Assembly: GCF_009711405.1 (NCBI RefSeq)
Contig: NZ_SMLW01000665.1
Coordinates: 7,394-39,597, forward strand
Direction: 5' to 3'
From: Fulvivirga kasyanovii
GTDB lineage: Bacteria > Bacteroidota > Bacteroidia > Cytophagales > Cyclobacteriaceae
DNA length: 32,204 bases
Part shown: positions 1-11,800 of the stretch, in pieces
Layout of the letters: the number at the start of each line of letters is the position of its first letter
Numbering within the stretch: the first letter of the stretch is position 1
The notes under the pieces: generated by a model
What the model saw: the letters and a program-made list of their open reading frames with translations, nothing else
The model's database searches: none
What the model was told of the DNA's origin: nothing
Program-made: the position numbers and the translations under genes

Positions 1-1176
1 ATACTTACTGCCCTGATCGTGGCCATTGGTATTACAAGCCTGGTGGGTATACTTACTGCTGTTGATGGCATTCAGTATTCGGTTAAGGACAGCCTGGCTG
101 AGTTGGGCGTGAATACTTTTGATATTTATTCGAAAAGGAACCGTGGAGGCCGACAGCAGGGGAGAACGGAAAAGATTGCCCCTCCGCTTACTTTGAAAGA
201 GGCTGTTAAGTTTACTGAGGTGTTCCAATACCCCTCCAGTGTCAGCCTTTCAACGTCTGTGTCCTGGAGCGCAGAGCTAAAGCACGAGTCTAAAAAAACT
301 AACCCCAATGTGTGGGTAGTGGGTGCTAATGAAGAGTATGTGGCGCTTGAAGGACTCAATATTGCGAAAGGACGGAATTTCTCTAATATAGAAGTGCAAT
401 ATGGTACCAATGTGGCTATTGTTGGTAAGGATGTGGTTGAAGCTCTCTATACCAATGATCAGGACCCTCTTAATTCAGAAATATCGTTACTCGGTGGTAA
501 GTACAAGGTGATCGGCATACTGGAAGAAAAAGGTCAGATCGGCGGAGGCAGTGGCCCGGACAATTCAGTGATCATCCCCATACTCAATGCCAGCAAAATG
601 TCTTCCGACAGGCAACTGAAGTATAGCCTCACTGTAGGGATAGACAACCCTGCCGAAATGGATATGGCTATGGGAGAGGCTACCGGCATCATGCGCAAGA
701 TCAGGCAGGACAGGCTGGGGGAGCCTAACTCCTTTGAAATAGCCAAGAGCGAATCACTGGCGGATACCATGGGCGAACTGTCCAGTATACTGCGGATAGC
801 CGGTTTTATTATTGGCTTTATTACCTTGTTGGGAGCATGTGTGGCCCTGATGAATATCATGATGGTTTCGGTGACGGAAAGGACGAGGGAGGTAGGTGTA
901 AGAAAAGCCCTTGGGGCAACGCCGCTGAGAATTCGTCAGCAGTTTATTATTGAGGCTATCGTGGTGTGCCTGTTAGGTGGTGTTGCAGGTACTATTCTTG
1001 GTGTTGGTATCGGCAATCTTTTTGCCACTATCCTGGGTATTGATGGGTTTGTTATGCCGTGGCTTTGGATTATCGTAGGGCTTGTAGTTTGTGTAGTTGT
1101 AGGGCTGATCTCCGGTTATTACCCTGCAAATAAAGCAGCCAAGCTCGATCCTATCGAATCGTTGCGTTTTGAATAG
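1..1176 (+). CDS. ABC transporter permease, MacB/FtsX type (5' end outside window)
   Basis: This is the C-terminal 391 residues of an inner-membrane ABC permease; the frame is open from base 1, so the true start lies upstream. The visible order is a hydrophobic first segment (residues 1-24), an extracytoplasmic MacB_PCD-like domain (about 25-255), then three membrane segments near 262-290, 310-335 and 345-370 that make up the FtsX domain. Between segments 2 and 3 sits the motif '[19 protein letters not shown]', typical of MacB-family permeases. The protein ends with the usual '[17 protein letters not shown]'-type tail. Such permeases work with a MacB-like ATPase in efflux or in mechanotransmission across the envelope. 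Substrate is unknown; the ATPase gene is not in view. Confidence 0.93.
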   Translation: MLTALIVAIGITSLVGILTAVDGIQYSVKDSLAELGVNTFDIYSKRNRGGRQQGRTEKIAPPLTLKEAVKFTEVFQYPSSVSLSTSVSWSAELKHESKKTNPNVWVVGANEEYVALEGLNIAKGRNFSNIEVQYGTNVAIVGKDVVEALYTNDQDPLNSEISLLGGKYKVIGILEEKGQIGGGSGPDNSVIIPILNASKMSSDRQLKYSLTVGIDNPAEMDMAMGEATGIMRKIRQDRLGEPNSFEIAKSESLADTMGELSSILRIAGFIIGFITLLGACVALMNIMMVSVTERTREVGVRKALGATPLRIRQQFIIEAIVVCLLGGVAGTILGVGIGNLFATILGIDGFVMPWLWIIVGLVVCVVVGLISGYYPANKAAKLDPIESLRFE

Positions 1177-1292
1177 ATCGTTAATAGTGTAATGCCGAAA
1201 GGAGCAGGCCTGGCTATTTCGATTTTTTGGGTTATTGATGCCCGTCTTTTTGCTTAACACCGGATTATTCATTAAATAGTACCTGACTATTG

Positions 1293-2075
1293 ATGAAAAG
1301 GATTGTTTTCTTTAGTATCTGGCTTTTAATTAGTACCCCTCTTTACAGCGGAGAAATAGTGCTTTCCGGTACATATCAGGGCAAGTCTGTTTTTGTGCAA
1401 AATCCTTTCAATCACAGTACGAACGCTTTCTGCACCAAAGAGGTATTTGTGAATGACCGGAAGCTGTTTGATGCGCCTCAGATATCTGCTTTTAAAATAG
1501 ACCTTACGCACCTGCAGCTTAATGACCTGGTTGTGATCAGGATAACATTTGATGATGGTTGTATGCCGAGGGTAGTCAACCCGCAGGTGATCCAAACACC
1601 TAAGCGATTCCAATTTGTTTCGAGCCAGTCCGATAACCAGGCTATTAGCTGGACTACGTCAGGGGAGGTTCCCGGAGGGCAATTTATTATTGAGCGGTAT
1701 GAGTCCGGAAGAAAGCAGTGGGAGGTGATGCGGTCATTGTTGTCTAAAGGGCGAATTGGTAATAACCAGTATGCGGTGCAGGCTAACCACCATAAGGGTG
1801 AGAACAGGTACCGCATCCGTTATGAAGATCCAGAGGGCGCGGTGATTTACTCTGTAGAGCTGGATTATACTTCCACGGAGACGCCAATCACATTTTATCC
1901 TGTGGTGGCAACCACCAAACTTACGCTTTCCGACTCTACCCGTTACACTATCACAGATTATTATGGTCAATTGGTCAAGGAGGGGGAGGGAAAGGAAATC
2001 ATTGTTTCAGAATTGGGTCCAGGGGAGTATTACCTGAATATTCAGAACCGGAAGGAGAAGTTTGTTAAGAAGTGA
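1293..2075 (+). CDS. Secreted protein with T9SS-like C-terminal sorting domain
   Basis: 260 residues. A TTG lies one codon upstream, but ATG at 1293 is preferred and gives a clean signal peptide ('MKRIVFFSIWLLISTPLYSG'). The middle is beta-rich and could be Ig- or FN3-like ('ISWTTSGEVPGGQFIIERY'). The last 70 or so residues match the pattern of type A T9SS sorting domains: 'ITDYYGQLVKEGEG', then 'VSELGPGEYYLNI' and a basic end 'KEKFVKK'. It is therefore probably exported to the periplasm by Sec and then to the surface or medium by T9SS. The middle region is not recognised. It follows the permease gene by 116 bp on the same strand; no functional link is shown. Confidence 0.75.
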   Translation: MKRIVFFSIWLLISTPLYSGEIVLSGTYQGKSVFVQNPFNHSTNAFCTKEVFVNDRKLFDAPQISAFKIDLTHLQLNDLVVIRITFDDGCMPRVVNPQVIQTPKRFQFVSSQSDNQAISWTTSGEVPGGQFIIERYESGRKQWEVMRSLLSKGRIGNNQYAVQANHHKGENRYRIRYEDPEGAVIYSVELDYTSTETPITFYPVVATTKLTLSDSTRYTITDYYGQLVKEGEGKEIIVSELGPGEYYLNIQNRKEKFVKK

Positions 2076-2144
2076 GGTAGTGAGGGAAGGGTGGTAAATA
2101 CCGGATCAAGCTTATATTTCGTAGAGTTGCTCTGTATCGTGGGC

Positions 2145-2345
2145 AGGGAACAAGCGTAAAACCTGTGGAGTAAATGGATTGGGGAGTAAACAAGTAAAGT
2201 GAAACTTGCCACTGAAAATCAGTAAACCGTGCTTATTGTTATATTATACGAGTTTGTCTACTGCTTTTGCCGATTGCTATTAACAACTGTCTTGTCGGCA
2301 AAGAGATGAAAACTTAGTGTCTCCTCAGAAATTCGGCTTGATCCG
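2145..2345 (-). repeat. Dispersed intergenic repeat, copy A (near full length)
   Basis: Read on the minus strand, this begins CGGATCAAGC, contains the core GCAATCGGCAAAAGCAGTAG and ends with GGTTTTACGCTTGTTCCCT. It aligns end to end with copy C (31331-31533), about four bases in five matching by eye, and with the two ends of copy B. No open frame is conserved between copies. Part of it could form a short hairpin (CAAGT, 7-8 nt loop, ACTTG). Confidence 0.85.
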
Positions 2346-2392
2346 CGGGCAGTAGGTAATAACCACAGTTCGTATTAATTCCAGCCTTTCAG

Positions 2393-2426
2393 GCCTTTTG
2401 ATCACATGCATGCTATTACAAAAGGC
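2393..2426. repeat. Small hairpin GCCTTTT/AAAAGGC
   Basis: Perfect 7-bp inverted repeat (2393-2399 with 2420-2426) around a 20-nt loop that contains ATGCAT. The minus-strand reading does not end in a T tract, so a terminator role is not clear. Confidence 0.4.
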
Positions 2427-2516
2427 TTCACTTTTTGCTGATAGATAGCGTCCTTTCAGGACTGGGGCTTGGCTGGTAGAGTTATGGCTAAAGACTTGCA
2501 GCCGAATTCAATTGCG

Positions 2517-2547
2517 GTTTTACTAAACTTTGGAAGTTTGGTAAAAC
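2517..2547. repeat. Long palindromic hairpin, 14-bp stem
   Basis: GTTTTACTAAACTT, 3-nt loop TGG, AAGTTTGGTAAAAC. The arms pair over 14 positions with one mismatch (a G-T wobble in one RNA reading). It is more regular than chance predicts and resembles mobile palindromic units of the REP kind. It is not followed by a T tract and lies 280 bp from the nearest gene end, so a terminator is less likely. Confidence 0.6.
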
Positions 2548-2824
2548 TGGCTGCTAAGAAGCAGGGGTAGTGGATGTGGCTCAAATTGAAATCGGCCTGG
2601 CGCAGGGTGGCTGTCAGGGGTCGAGCCACTGGGGGAGAAATTATTCTGCCGCAAGAAGCATGTTTGGTGACAGGCATCAGGGAGGAACAGCTACCGGGGA
2701 GGGTTTGAAGGGTCTGGTTCGACTAAGCCAAACCAAACCCTTAACACAATTTCCTTTGGGCGGAATTCTTACTATTTACTGTTTACCCATTCACCGTTTA
2801 CTATTACACCGATCACTGAATACT

Positions 2825-5800
2825 TTAATTATGGATGATCATCACCCGCTTTCTTTCAAAGTAACCATCTTCAGTTTCTACCTGGACGTGGTACATGCCT
2901 GCGGCGATACCTTTTGTGTCTAACTCGAACTTGTTTACGTCGATCTGTTTATCAAATATTACTTTGCCAAACATGTCAAACATCTTAACCACCGGCTGTT
3001 TTAAGCCAAGTGGTAATTTTACCGTCAGCTTGTCGTGGGCAGGGTTAGGGAAGAGTTCGAAACTGACATACATCGGGGATTTGTCTATTCCTGTCACTTT
3101 ATCAGGGAGAGTAATATTATCCAGAATACTGGACTGATATACTTCACGGGTATCTTCATCCTGAATGAAGGCGATAATCGCTACCGAGGCCGGGTTATAA
3201 AAGTCCAGTTGCGGGATCCATGAATAGTTCACATTGATGGTTTCACCCTGGGCAATGGAATTTGAGATCTTTGTACCTGATGCTGAAGGCAGCATTTTCC
3301 TGAGTACAAATTCAAAATCCTGCTCTCCACTGGGTACTTGTGTTAAGCCTGCCTGGGCCAGATCAACGGATTTTTCTACCACAGCTATATGAACTACTGA
3401 GTTGGGTGCAATATCCACTAAGGCCGTTAGTGCGACGGAGATATCCATAGTGCCAGTATTGGCAGCAGAGGAGATATTTATTTCAAAAGGTGCATTGTTC
3501 AACGTTCTGATGCCATATTCCTTGGCGCCCCACTCAGAGAATAAAGTACCCAAATCGTTCCTGATGACCCCATCGAGCCTGGCTCTCGGGGTTTGGGCTA
3601 TGTTGTAGTACAATGCCCGGGCACTTGGGTCAGCCGTATTTGTGGTATTGAAAGGGTCATCTCCGGGGAAAGCCGTATGATAGTTTATTTTAACCAGTTC
3701 TGCCAGGCCACTAGGGTTAAATGTCTTTAGGAAGTCGGCCTCAGCTTTGGTGTTTTGGGTTTGTGCCGTATTGGTGAAATTTTCCACCAGCACTATCCTG
3801 GTCCTGTTGCCTATAAATACGTTGTCAATGGCGAAGCCATCGGGTTTACTTACTTCGGCAGAACCGGGTGTGCTTTTGAAAGTAAATCTGAAAATGACAT
3901 TGGACCTGTCAGCCAGCGGAATATCGTCAAGTCTGTGCTTGGAGCTTACCCAGCCACTATTGGCTCCGGACCAACCGTAGAAACCTACTGCCTGATTGCC
4001 AGGGTTGGAAGATATATCGCGCTGGTTGTACCAGTTTATACCTGACTGAATACCATCATCAAAATTACCCAGCCTGAGCCACGGGCCGTTTATTCCACTT
4101 ACAGAGTATTCCAGTATTACACCATCTTCCTTATCAGCAGTGTTGGTCCAGCTATCGAAAGAGATCATTGGGCGGTCAAGACCTGATATGTCAAAACAAG
4201 GGCTGTATAGGTATGACTGCTCATTTTTGTTGTATGGCCCGCTAAGTCCGGTTATCCAGATGGTACTGCCATTGTTGTCTCCCAGCACTATATCCTGGTT
4301 GGCCGGTGTGCCGTATTCCCAGCTTGAATTACTACCATTGGCGACCCATCCGCTGCCGTCATTGGACTCAAAGTTCTGGAAATAAACATCGGCGTTGCTG
4401 GCAACTTCCTGTGGTGTAATTACTACATTTTTGCTGTGTTCATTGACACAACCGTTCTGGCTTTGTATTTCCAACGCTACTTCGTACAAGCCTGGGGCTG
4501 TAAAGGCGTAGTCAAAGTTATCTGTTATGCCGGGTGCGGTTTGTGTGCTTTCAGTTGTACCATTAACTTTCCACCTGACGCCTGCCAGGTTGATACCTGT
4601 AGTGTTTTTTGTGAAGGTGATCGGTGAACCTGACTCGATGCAACTGGTATTTACCGTAAAGTCAAAGACATCCAGTTTTTCCACAATAACTTCTACTGCA
4701 GGACTGAAGCAGTTGTTGCCCCTGAATACCTGGGCCACATAAAACTGATCAACGGTACCTACTCCGGCAATTATGTTTTGATCGAGTACCGGGCCTGTCC
4801 ATATAGGTGTACCGTCTGTATCATTGGTTTCAAACCATGCAAAATCCACACCTCCGGGCACGGAAGCGGTAATACCCTCAGCCCTTATTTCAGGGAGGGT
4901 GGAGCCAATAATACATGCACTTACCATAGGCGACAATTCCCCGTTCACTGAGGGTGAAGGTGGCTGGTTGAATATGGCCACTTTTAATGTATCACTGTTG
5001 GAGCAGAATTTTGAGTTGCCTATGTTTTGATCGAATGTATAAATTAATGACAGTGTATCCACGTAGGTATTGGCATTCATGGGGAAGTTAGCCGGGTAAA
5101 AGAAGAAGTTGCCTCCTTGTTGTACTACTGTATTTGTACCGTCATTGATGTCATAGTCAGACGTGAAGTTGAATGTATTGGTGCCGCTGGCGAGGTCATT
5201 ATTCGGAATAAGTTGAACCGGTCCGTCTGCGGAGCAATAAACTCTTTGATTACCTTCAATGGAGAACAAAGGTGTAGGAGCCCTGTAAACCGTTGTTTTC
5301 TGACTACGCGACTGAATGCTGCCGAGGCTGGTCATATAGCGGTAGCGAAGCTCCAGCTCCAGTGAGTTATCGAGCTCGGGAATACTATCTGCTGCATTGT
5401 CGGGAACAAATACGAAGGGTCCCAAGGCCGTACCACTGGTACTGATCAGTCCCAGTCCCTCAGCTTCTACAGTTCCTCCGGCATAGGCCTGGGAGCTGGT
5501 TGTATTAATTCTGATATGCATGGACAGCAGTGTTTCTCCAGGATTTAAAAAAGGAGCCAGGGTGGCCGTTTGAGGTTCATCTTCACAATATTCTGTATCC
5601 AGGTTACCAATAAGGCTGCTGTTATCAAATACCTCAAAGGTTTCATTGCCCGTGGTTTCACAGCCGTTATTGTCAACATAAACATATTCAATCAGGTAGC
5701 TGCCCAGGCTTAAGTCTTTCGAATCAAACCACCATTTTCCATTCTCTCTTATCACACCGCCGTCATTGCTGTAAAACTCTATGTATGGAGGTACGTTCAA

Positions 5801-8800
5801 TATGCCTTCCGCGATGGTATCTGTATTGGCAGGAGGTGCCAACAGGGCCAGGCGGTATTTGTTGGTTTCCCCCTGAGCGTGGTTGATTTGAGGGGTGAAT
5901 GTGGCTCCCGGCTCTTCATTGACAGTTATAGGGAGAATAATTGGATTGCTCTGACAACCGTTGGCATCTGTTTCCACTACCTCAACATTGTAACTGCCAG
6001 CAGTCGTGCCCCAATCCACAATAATGGTGCTTGTGCCCTGACCTACAAAGCTGGTGCCGCCGGTTGTGGGTACTGTCCATGAATAGGTGCTTCCGCTGTT
6101 ATTACCCACTTTATAGAGTACTGACGATTCTGCCAGGCATACCTCATTGTTGATTGGAGGCTGAAACGAATTGGTAGGTAGCGGGATCAGGTTGATCACA
6201 AGGTTGGAGGGTATTCCTGCCCCACAGGTGCCACCTGTGGGGGTAAGGGTAACCTGAGCCGATTGATTGGCCTGCTCCGTGGCGCTGAAAGTGTACACGG
6301 GGTTGGCAATGGTCTGGTCTGAAAACTGGGTATTGCTTGCACCGGTCACTGTTTCCCAAAGGTATCCGGTAGAGTTGCCTGATACCGAACCATTGAGCTG
6401 TATCTGAGCAGGGTTGGAGCCATCCCAGCAATAGTCCAGAACTCCACCGAAACCTCCCGGGTTGGCAGTTGCGTTCGAAACAAAGTTAATAGTCAGTACA
6501 TCTGTTACTTCTGAGCAGGCAGTTGGGTTGCCTGTAGTGGTGATAGTCAGGTTCACCGTGTTGTTAAAAATATCCTGAGTGCCAACGTGGTAAACCGCAT
6601 TCAGGTTAGTACTTGTTGCTGTACCCCCATCAAAATTTCCGTTTCCGTTTGTTGACCAGATTATACCTCCGGCATTGGCACTGAATGAAGGGCCTGTTCC
6701 TAATGTGGCAGCATTTAAAGTAATATCCAGGCCATCATCGAGGCAGTACTCGAGCTCGCCTGATGCATTGCCTCCCGCTTCAACTGTTGGCCTTTGGTTC
6801 AACGTCACGTTGTAAGAGCCGGTGAGTTGTCCGACCGGTACGTTACATCCGTTCGCATCGGTTACAGAGATTAATGAATAGGTATTGACCCCGACAACTG
6901 AGGGGTCTACAACGATATCCGCACCACTGGTATAACCGGAAACACTTCCTAAAGAGTATACTACATTATAGGGGCCTACACCTCCTCTGATATCCACCTT
7001 AATAGTTGATGTCTGGATAGCTCCGCTTGTACATACCGTACTGTTATTTATACTTCCAACTGACAGAACCGCCTGTGATGGACCGATTTGGACTGTTTGT
7101 GTAGTGGTAATGGTCACCTCAGGATTGGAACCTGATGCGGTGCCATCATCCTTTGTGAGGTCCAGAGTGCCACTGAGTGAAGTGATGAAGCCGGAATATG
7201 AGGGTACTTCCACGGTAAGCTGGGTATCACTGTTGGTTACAATGGAAGGAGAGTTAACCGTGCCACCCGTACCGTTGAATGTAACTGTAGTGACTCCGGT
7301 AAGGAATGAACCTGTAATGGTAATGGTACCACCTACGCAGCCGAATGGCGAGATACCGGTAACCTGAGGAGGTGCGAAGGTTGTGAAATTCCAGGTTGTA
7401 TTATCGCTGATCCCTGCAAAAGCATTTCCGGCGACATCGGTGACCACACCGGCATCCATCTGAATGTAGTAGCCTGTACCCTGGCTAAGCGGAATTAGTG
7501 GCGTGGCTGTGAACTGGTCAAGGGCTGCATTGAACGACAGCAATGAAATATCAAAAGCCTGTACCAGTGTATTTGAAGCATCAAACAATCTGATAAAGCC
7601 AGAACCTACCTGGACTTCCTCATTGAACCTGAATACCAGGTTTGAACCCGTTGGGTTGTTAAAGGAATTATCCGCCGGGCTTAAGGTCAGGAATTGTGGG
7701 GGTGTACTATCTATAGTGTAGGTTTGTCCGCTGTTAAACAGGGAGTTGTACAGGTTTCCTGCGAGGTCATTGATCGTAGCGGCTGCCGGTACCGTAAGCT
7801 CCAGAGTACCGGTGAGGGAAGACAGGTTATCTACGGTTACCGTATAAGTATTACCACTTCCTGTCACTGCACCTACAGTACCTAACGTAGCCACAAAATC
7901 AGAAGCATCCACGTTGACGACGCTTTCGTTGAATATCACCTGGAAAGACACACTCGCAGCATTGGTAGGTGAGGGGTCCAGTCGGTTGATCTGGGTTACT
8001 ACCGGCGGGCTGTTGTCAATGATATAGCTTGTTCTTCCCGTAGTGGTTGATACACTGTTACCGGCCTCATCGGTAGCGGTTATGGTAACCGGTGCCGTTT
8101 GATTGATCGAACCGGGTACATTCCAGAAATAGGTCCAGGTCTTGTTGTCCACTTTAACCATGGTGCCATTAGTCACCACGGTGCCTATAGTAATTACCGG
8201 AGGCACGGATTCGTCAATGTTATGGTTTTCGGTGAAGGTGATGGTGATGTTGACTTCATCAATATTACGGACAAGGTTATCACTCTGGTCATCAGCAATA
8301 TTTACTGCAGGAGCCTGGCCATCTATAAATACATCATTGCTGGTTGCGTTGGCTACTGTACCCAGGTCCGGGTTGTCAGTAACGGTCAGGGCACCATTGT
8401 TGGGCTGATTGTTATTGAACGATGTATATTGAAAATTAGCTGGAAATGTGAGTGTACCATTGGTAAATGCTGTGGGTGCATTAAGCATGGTCAGGCCATC
8501 GGTATTGGTTACGGTGACTGCCGAACTATAGTCGAGGTCTATAATATTATTGCCATCCCGGGCCTCGAGTTGTGGCTGCGGAGTTACGTTGACGTTAGGC
8601 CTGAAAAGGCTTGGGGGCTGCGTAGTAAATATCAGTTGAGACGCTACTACTTCTATGGTATTGTCACCTGCATTCAGGGACGACGTGGCCCCACCGGCAT
8701 TGGCTGTAGCGAAACCGGAAGATGCCGGGTTTGCCGTAGCTGAGGTCACGGTAAATGTAACCTGTGTATTGTCTACTACCGTGGTGGTGAAGCTTACCCT

Positions 8801-11800
8801 GAGAGCAAAGGTAATGGTACCATCTGCCGGCGCGGTAATGGAAAGCGAAGAGAAGGTTACCGTATTGCCTGCAGGAGCTACTTCTGCCACTTCATCATCA
8901 AAGTTGCCATCCAGATTGTTGTCAACATACAGGGCTACGCTTCTCACAAAAGTCGGGTTATTGATCGTGAAAGTGATGTCTGTAAGTTCCGTGTCAAAAA
9001 CATCACCGTCTGGTGCTGTACTGCCTCCATCCCTGATGTCGAACCTGGCCATTTCCAGGCTGGTGGCGGCTGTAGTGATATCAGCAGCCTGGAAGCTGGT
9101 GTAAAGGATATCCGTAGGAGGTGTAAATGAGGCATTGGCTATGATGTCAGAGCCACTTGCCGGGCCTGTAATATTGAAAGTTGTTGAGGTAGTGTTGGCC
9201 AATACCGGGGAGGGGTTGGTGGTAGACATAGTAAGCCCTGTTCCGGGTGCATTATGAATAATATTGCTGTACGTACCTAAACCGGAGGTAAAGGTAGTAG
9301 AGGGTATTGAAGCCAGCGTACCCGTTGAAGAAAGGTCAACTGAACCGGTATAACTCAGGTCGCGGTTGCCGTTGGCATCAGCAGCCTGTACGGTTACAGC
9401 AGGGGTCATAGGTGACTGTACAAAAGTATTACCTGGCTGAGTAACAAATTGAAGTTCGGTAGCCACTACGGTAACTTCATTATTGGTACCGCCATCAGCA
9501 TTAGAGTTGGTCGTGGTACCTGCTCCTGTTCCCGGCAACATGCCTGACTGGTTGGCGTCTGTGACGATATCCGTGTTAGAAAGTGAGAACGCAAAGTGAA
9601 GTCCGTCAATGGTAGTGGGCAAAGTGCCACCAAGGTTAGGTCTGAGCCATATATAGAGTGTATAAGTTTTTGTATTCCCATTGAATATTTCCCCCAGTTC
9701 GTTGGTAGTGCCGCCGGCATTATCCTTCAATATATTTGGAATAACAATGCTGTTGTTGTTAATAATAGCTGTACCATGATCTCCATAAGCAGCTCCGTCA
9801 CCTAACTTTGCCCCGGCTATGGCCTGGGACCAGTCTGATACCTCATTACTTCCACCTACCGGACGGAAAGTCATCTGGGAAATGTCCGTTTGTTCACCGT
9901 CAGGGCCTATATCCGAAATGGTAAAAGTAAAGGCTGCTACACGCTCACCCTCAGTATCAGCCAATGATGATATGGTAACAGCGCCTGAACCATTGGTGAT
10001 CGTAGTACTGTTGTCTGCTGCTGTAGTGGCCTGGCTTCCACTTGCCGGGCCGGTAAGGTTATAGCATTGGTTGGTGCTGTTGAATTCATAGATGGCAAAT
10101 TGGTAAGTGGTACTGGGATCCAGCTCGGTTACGGTTACGGAAGAGCCTGTACCCTGATATACTGCCCATGTTATGCCTCCACCGAATTCAATATCTTCAG
10201 CTAAAGTTATATCTGCATTGGCGCTGTAAGAGGTCCCATTGGTCGGAGCTACAGGTGTAGCGGCTTCTTTTACCAGCACCAAAGCTCCACTGGCTGTACC
10301 CGATGGAGTCCAGTCTACCTGAATGGAGTTAGCATTGATAGCGGAAAAAGCAATTCCACCGGCCTGACCCGTTGGTGCTGTACAATCAGTAGAACCTGAT
10401 ACTTCCGGGATCATAACATTGGTCCTGTAGTCTACATTGGCAGCGTAGTTGGTGTAGGGATAGATCCTGAAGGTATAATCAGTAAATTCGTCCAGGCCGG
10501 TCCATGTATAGGTGTTTGTGCCCGACTGGTGGAGTACTGTAACAGCACCGTTGGCGCTTCCTCCTGAGAAATCAAAATCGTCTGCAACAGGTGTTCCGTC
10601 GGCAACATTTGCGAATGTACCTCCGGAGGTTTCCCTGGCTACAATTAAGTAATATTCCGGCAATTGGCCGGAGACTGAGCCTGTCCAGGTCAGCTCTATT
10701 GACGTAGCAGTAGTGTTTGTAATGCTCAGCCCGGTGGGGTGGTTGGTTGGCGTAGGAAGTACCTCCGCTGTAATGGTTGCATTGTCCGCAGGCAGATCAA
10801 CGTTGGTGGCCTGTGTTTCAATCACATTGCCTGCTATCGCTACATAGTAATTTCTGGATCCGAAAAGGTTGTTTCCCAGGTTATTGTCTGTCGGGTCAAT
10901 GGTTACTATGGTTTTTCCTGCATCTATTGTGGCTGTAAATGGGACGTCCGTACCCGAAGCATTATCATACTTTAGAGTAAGCATAGAGGCCAGGTCACTG
11001 TCAATGAGTGGAGTTCCATCGGATTTTTGCATGGCCTCGCTAAAGGTAAGGGTGATGTTGGAAGTTACAGTCGCGGCGGCAGTTGTACCGGAGGTTACTC
11101 CGAATAGTACAGACGGAACATCATCGTCAGTAATGGTTGCTGTTACCTGCTGCGTGCCATTTTCTGTACCATTAGTTATAGCATCTATGTCTACTATTAT
11201 GCTTTCACTACCCTCCACATTGCTATCATCTACTGCTGTCAGGGTTATGTCACCTGACATATCCCCCGGGTTGAGTACTATGGTGGCGCTGCTTGCTGTG
11301 TAATCCGTTCCGCCTGTTGCAGTGCCAGAAAAGGTTAGGTTTATGGTTATCACCCTGCCTGAAACAGTGGCCGGTGTGGCTGTCACCGTAGCAACTCCTC
11401 CATTTTCATTCAAAGGAGATCCTGATATTCCTAAGTTAATATCAACAGGAGGATCATCATCATTAATAAGCGCAGTAACAGACGGATTGGTTAATTCAGT
11501 ACCATTGGTTACCGAAATGATATCAACAATTACACTTTCATTACTTTCATCTAGTGCATCGTCCATACCTGTTATGGTCATATTGGCGGAAGCATTGCCT
11601 GCTGTAATAACAATACTTGTTGCTGATGCACTAAAATCACCGGGTGAGGATGCACCGGAAAAATCAAGGTCAACGGTTACATCAAGTTCTGACAGGGGGC
11701 TTATGGAAGCTGTTACGGTTGCCACTCCTCCATTTTCAGCCAGGGGTGTTCCGGTGATTCCTAAAGTTACATCCGGCAGCGATTCGTTATCGGAGATGTC

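Larger units (their letters stand above)
2076..2824. other. Gene-free, repeat-rich convergent intergenic region
   Basis: About 750 bp between convergent genes with no credible coding frame. It holds repeat copy A (2145-2345), a 7-bp hairpin (2393-2426), a direct 9-mer CCTTTCAGG (2385-2393 and 2452-2460), a long near-perfect palindrome (2517-2547), an imperfect bulged hairpin (2701-2740) and a run of degenerate TTTAC units (about 2773-2803). A 10-mer CGGATCAAGC at 2102-2111 recurs inverted at 2336-2345, bracketing copy A. The density of small repeats suggests remnants of non-autonomous elements. Confidence 0.7.

Noticed and set aside
2713-2728. GGTTCGACTAAGCC, similar to a tRNA T-arm
   Set aside because: No acceptor, D or anticodon stems can be placed around it, and there is no CCA end; the T stem does not pair.
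2570-2923. 117-codon plus-strand frame and a 73-codon minus frame (2456-2677) in the gene gap
   Set aside because: Both cross palindromes, the plus frame runs into the 3' end of the giant gene, and neither has a plausible protein composition or start context.
8099-8743. Long open frame (214 codons) on the plus strand inside the giant gene
   Set aside because: It is antisense to a well-supported Ig-rich protein, has low-complexity composition from the Thr/Val/Gly-rich opposite strand, and shows no domain or start signal. The same holds for other plus-strand frames at 2895-11885.
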